The notes under the pieces: model-generated | What the model was told of the DNA's origin: nothing | Database searches by the model: none | The model's input: only the letters and a program-made list of their open reading frames with translations | Part shown: positions 46,507 to 47,614 of the stretch, piece by piece | Numbering within the stretch: position 1 is the stretch's first letter | Layout of the letters: each line of letters starts with the position of its first letter | Position numbers and translations under genes: made by a program | From: Pseudoalteromonas sp. A601 | GTDB taxonomy: Bacteria; Pseudomonadota; Gammaproteobacteria; Enterobacterales; Alteromonadaceae | Reading direction: 5' to 3' | DNA: 47,614 bases | Assembly: GCF_002165575.1 (NCBI RefSeq) | Contig: NZ_MXQF01000021.1 | Coordinates: forward strand, 1 to 47,614

Positions 46507-47614
46507 CGTCTACTATTTTGCACAATATGCTCCGCGCTGTCACTCCTAACTCTATCCATAAAGCCAGATTTAATACTCTAGTCGCTGCCGTTAAATCTCT
46601 TTTGCACTGTCAGCAATGCACCTTGACGTCTATCGGCCGCAACTTGGATTCAAAAACAACTGAAAAACATGATATTAAACGTATTGATCGACTACTCAGT
46701 AACCACGAGCTTTTACGTGAATCGACATCGGTTTATGTTCGCTTAAGCCGTTTTGTGGTCACTGAAAAGCATCCCGTCATCTTGGTTGATTGGAGTCATG
46801 CAGATACACAAACCAAATACTGTATTCTGCGTGCTAGCATTGTCAATGAAGGTCGCTCTTTGACCTTATATCAAGAAAGTGCATTCAGCTTTCAATATCA
46901 TTGCCCAAAAGTACAAAAACGGTTCTTAAAGATGCTCAAACTGATCTTGCCGAGTGATTGCCGCCCCGTCATTGTGACGGATGCGGGCTTTAAAGTCCCC
47001 TGGCTCAAAGCCGTGCGAAACAATAGCTGGCACTATATCAGCCGGGTTCGAGGTACGGCACACTTGAAAACGCAGGACAGTGATGAGTTTATTCCATGCC
47101 AGTCACTCTTCAAGAACAATCAACGTAAGAGTCAGTATCTTGGCGCGACCGAGCTGACCAAAAGTGCAAAATATCAAACGCATGCAGTGTTGGTTGGCAA
47201 GAGTCATAAGTTATTAAAAAGAGATAAAGAACGCGGTTATAAAGAGCCTTGGCTACTCGTTTCTTCACTTCCAAAAAGGCACCACTTTCTCGAAAAAGTG
47301 CTCAAGCTATATGGTATGAGAATGCAGATAGAGGCAGGGTTCCGAGACCAAAAAAGTGTAAGGTTCGGTTTAGGCTCAGATCTGAATAGAACGAACAAAC
47401 TCAATCGATTAGACATACTTTTACTGCTTGCCACACTGGCGCATTGGTTCTCAATGATGCTGGGTGCAGTGATAGACAAAGCAGGAAAGACAGGGGCTTT
47501 TCAAGCTAACTCAACCAAAAACAGGCGAGTAGTGTCATGGGCATTTGTTGGGCTGCGATACTTCAAAAAACAGTCCTTTAAACGTAAGCGTCTAGCAAAA
47601 TGCACCTGCAAGTA
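46500..47614 (+). CDS. IS10-like (IS4 family) transposase, cut by window end
   Basis: At least 371 codons are open to the window edge; IS10 transposase has 402. Wording follows IS10 throughout: LTSIGRNL, KHDIKRIDRLL, VILVDWSHADTQ, RSLTLYQE, IVTDAGFKVPW, SRVRG, KEPWLLVSSLP, RMQIEAGFRDQKS and the ending FQANSTKNRRVVS. The DDE residues are Asp in DWSH, Asp in TDAGF and Glu in QIEAGF, all present, so it may be active. The right end of the element lies outside the window and the left end was not pinned down. Confidence 0.9.
   Translation, partial: MNASTILHNMLRAVTPNSIHKARFNTLVAAVKSLLHCQQCTLTSIGRNLDSKTTEKHDIKRIDRLLSNHELLRESTSVYVRLSRFVVTEKHPVILVDWSHADTQTKYCILRASIVNEGRSLTLYQESAFSFQYHCPKVQKRFLKMLKLILPSDCRPVIVTDAGFKVPWLKAVRNNSWHYISRVRGTAHLKTQDSDEFIPCQSLFKNNQRKSQYLGATELTKSAKYQTHAVLVGKSHKLLKRDKERGYKEPWLLVSSLPKRHHFLEKVLKLYGMRMQIEAGFRDQKSVRFGLGSDLNRTNKLNRLDILLLLATLAHWFSMMLGAVIDKAGKTGAFQANSTKNRRVVSWAFVGLRYFKKQSFKRKRLAKCTCK

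Noticed and set aside
47237..47479. 80-codon minus-strand ORF at the right end
   Set aside because: It is antisense to the IS10-like transposase core.

Overview
The window looks like chromosome of a marine gammaproteobacterium of the order Alteromonadales, most likely Pseudoalteromonas or a close relative. This is an inference from AT-rich DNA, gene order and protein likeness, without any database search. The grpE / nadK / recN neighbourhood has the gammaproteobacterial arrangement. A PL7 alginate lyase, a Bcr/CflA exporter and the yeaG-yeaH-ycgB stress operon fit a marine copiotroph.

Layout. 0.1-9.7 kb: cysK, a small lipoprotein, fadE (minus), an M2 peptidyl-dipeptidase lipoprotein, a PL7 alginate lyase preceded by three direct repeats at an exact 22-bp period, an M48 lipoprotein protease (minus) and an MFS exporter. 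9.7-15.8 kb: grpE and an HrcA-like repressor on the minus strand, each with a good sigma-32 promoter, then nadK, a membrane protein of unknown function, recN behind a clear LexA box, and two small unknown genes. 15.8-18.65 kb: an accessory patch bounded by two inverted, diverged copies of an interspersed repeat. It holds an abortive-infection (Abi_C) protein followed by an attC-like hairpin, and a GNAT toxin / RHH antitoxin pair with two operator-like palindromes. 18.7-24.6 kb: gltBD (minus).

24.6-32.7 kb: a self-contained export and signalling cluster on the plus strand. In order it holds strong palindromes and a weak sigma-54-like promoter, a 26-codon ORF for a hydrophobic peptide, a HlyD-type adaptor, a MacB/LolD-type ATPase, two MacB/FtsX-type permeases, an NtrC-family response regulator and a sensor kinase. 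This is the best candidate for an under-described system: the regulator probably controls its own transporter operon, and the substrate is unknown.

32.7-44.5 kb: redox, stress and signalling genes: grxD, sodB, the yeaG-yeaH-ycgB operon, a diguanylate cyclase with a CheC-type response regulator, a tpx homologue with an apparent signal peptide, adk and htpG. 44.7-47.6 kb: a decayed PAS/MCP chemoreceptor cut by a broken IS3-family remnant, then an IS10-like (IS4 family) transposase that runs off the window. The start codon of that transposase lies in a perfect 14-bp fold-back stem, which recalls IS10 protection from read-through transcription.

Most gene ends carry clear rho-independent hairpins, several of them shared by convergent genes. 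I found no tRNA, rRNA, CRISPR array or origin.
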